A DNA stretch of 64,000 nucleotides from Actomonas sp051209155. Lineage in GTDB: Bacteria; Verrucomicrobiota; Verrucomicrobiia; Opitutales; Opitutaceae. Below, piece after piece: positions 63,695-64,000 of the stretch (position 1 is its first letter; every line of letters begins with the position of its first letter). The notes beneath the pieces are model-generated. The model was not told where the DNA came from. It worked only from the letters and a program-made list of their open reading frames with translations, and made no database searches. The stretch lies in NCBI GenBank assembly GCA_051209155.1, contig JBPJGB010000001.1; one strand, 5' to 3'. The position numbers and the translations under genes are program-made.

Positions 63695-64000
63695 ATGCAG
63701 ATCCAGTTCCCGACCCACGCCTACGCCGGCTACATCTTCGATCTCGATGGCACGCTCATCGATTCCATGCCGGTGCACTACCGGGCCTGGGATCTTGCCA
63801 TGCGGAAGGCCGGCGTGCCGGGGCCGTTGGATGAGGACCTCTTCTACAGCCTCGGTGGCGTGCCCACGGTCGGAGTGGCGGACTTGATGGCCAAGCACTA
63901 CGGGCTGACCATCGATGCCGAAGCAGTCGCGCACGAAAAGGAGCACCTCTATCTCGAGTGCCTGCGCGAAGTGAAGATGATCGAGCCGGTGGTGGCTTTC
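63695..64000 (+). CDS. HAD-superfamily phosphatase/beta-phosphoglucomutase-like, N-terminal part (3' end outside window)
   Basis: The frame starts MQIQFPTHAYAGYIFDLDG and remains open to the window end, covering 102 residues. The HAD motif I is FDLDGTLIDSMPVHYRAWDL, which is typical of beta-phosphoglucomutase and related sugar-phosphate phosphatases, with both Asp residues present. A helical cap domain follows. The full-length family size is about 220. The preceding mutarotase and symporter suggest that it acts on a sugar phosphate. The exact reaction cannot be told from the visible part. Confidence 0.88.
   Translation, partial: MQIQFPTHAYAGYIFDLDGTLIDSMPVHYRAWDLAMRKAGVPGPLDEDLFYSLGGVPTVGVADLMAKHYGLTIDAEAVAHEKEHLYLECLREVKMIEPVVAF

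Overview
The window is a 64 kb stretch of GC-rich bacterial chromosome, densely packed with short gaps and many overlapping start and stop codons. The gene content is that of a Gram-negative heterotroph: RND metal efflux with a periplasmic adaptor, lipoproteins, a DUF481 outer-membrane barrel, type IV pilin-like proteins and a sodium/sugar symporter. The pilin N-termini, the long SecA, sparse Shine-Dalgarno signals and the overall gene style suggest Verrucomicrobiota, probably an Opitutaceae relative. This placement is inference: no rRNA is present to confirm it. No phage, transposase, CRISPR array or rRNA was seen. One tRNA (Leu, anticodon TAA) lies at 42754-42839.

Layout. 1-3010: 3' part of a histidine operon (hisD end, hisC, hisB, hisH). 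3114-4418: citrate synthase with a strong terminator. 4497-6567: two poorly known genes and a pseudopilin. 6663-11068: tightly coupled pdxJ, acpS, unknown, NAD(P)HX repair fusion, dprA. 11061-14591 (minus): glutamine amidotransferase, nrdR, unknown, HIT protein, polytopic membrane protein. 14669-20097: tgt (lacking two usual zinc cysteines), a hybrid histidine kinase, UDP-glucuronate decarboxylase, a secreted protein. 20268-23285: secA. 23918-27526: a three-gene cluster of a C39-like papain-fold protein, a RimK-type ATP-grasp ligase and a GCS2-type carboxylate-amine ligase. 27528-33555: lipocalin, sialate O-acetylesterase, chromate transporter, lipoprotein, long coiled-coil secreted protein. 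33805-41116 (minus): a copper/silver resistance operon (small metal-binding protein, CusB-like, CusA-like, Cu-ATPase). 41163-45153: DASS transporter, tRNA-Leu, nadD, rsfS, DUF481 barrel. 45416-54625: a major-pilin-like gene followed by four large polytopic glycosyltransferase-like (GT-C) proteins and a methyltransferase. 54833-60614: DinB, NRDE, DoxX, YHS, a second ATP-grasp, two OlsB-like N-acyltransferases and a PlsC-like acyltransferase. 60701-64000: aldose 1-epimerase, sodium/sugar symporter and the start of a HAD phosphatase/phosphomutase.

How the genes work together. The two most interesting blocks are predicted amide-forming systems. The first pairs an ATP-grasp with a glutamate-cysteine-ligase-like enzyme and a cysteine-protease fold, which suggests synthesis or modification of a small peptide or of a protein tail. 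The second pairs an ATP-grasp with ornithine-lipid-type acyltransferases, which suggests an unusual aminoacyl or peptidyl membrane lipid. The pilin/GT-C block suggests surface glycan or glycoprotein assembly.

No gap without a gene exceeds 300 bases. The longest are 45154-45415, 33556-33804 and 54626-54832; what they hold is noted in the relevant entries.
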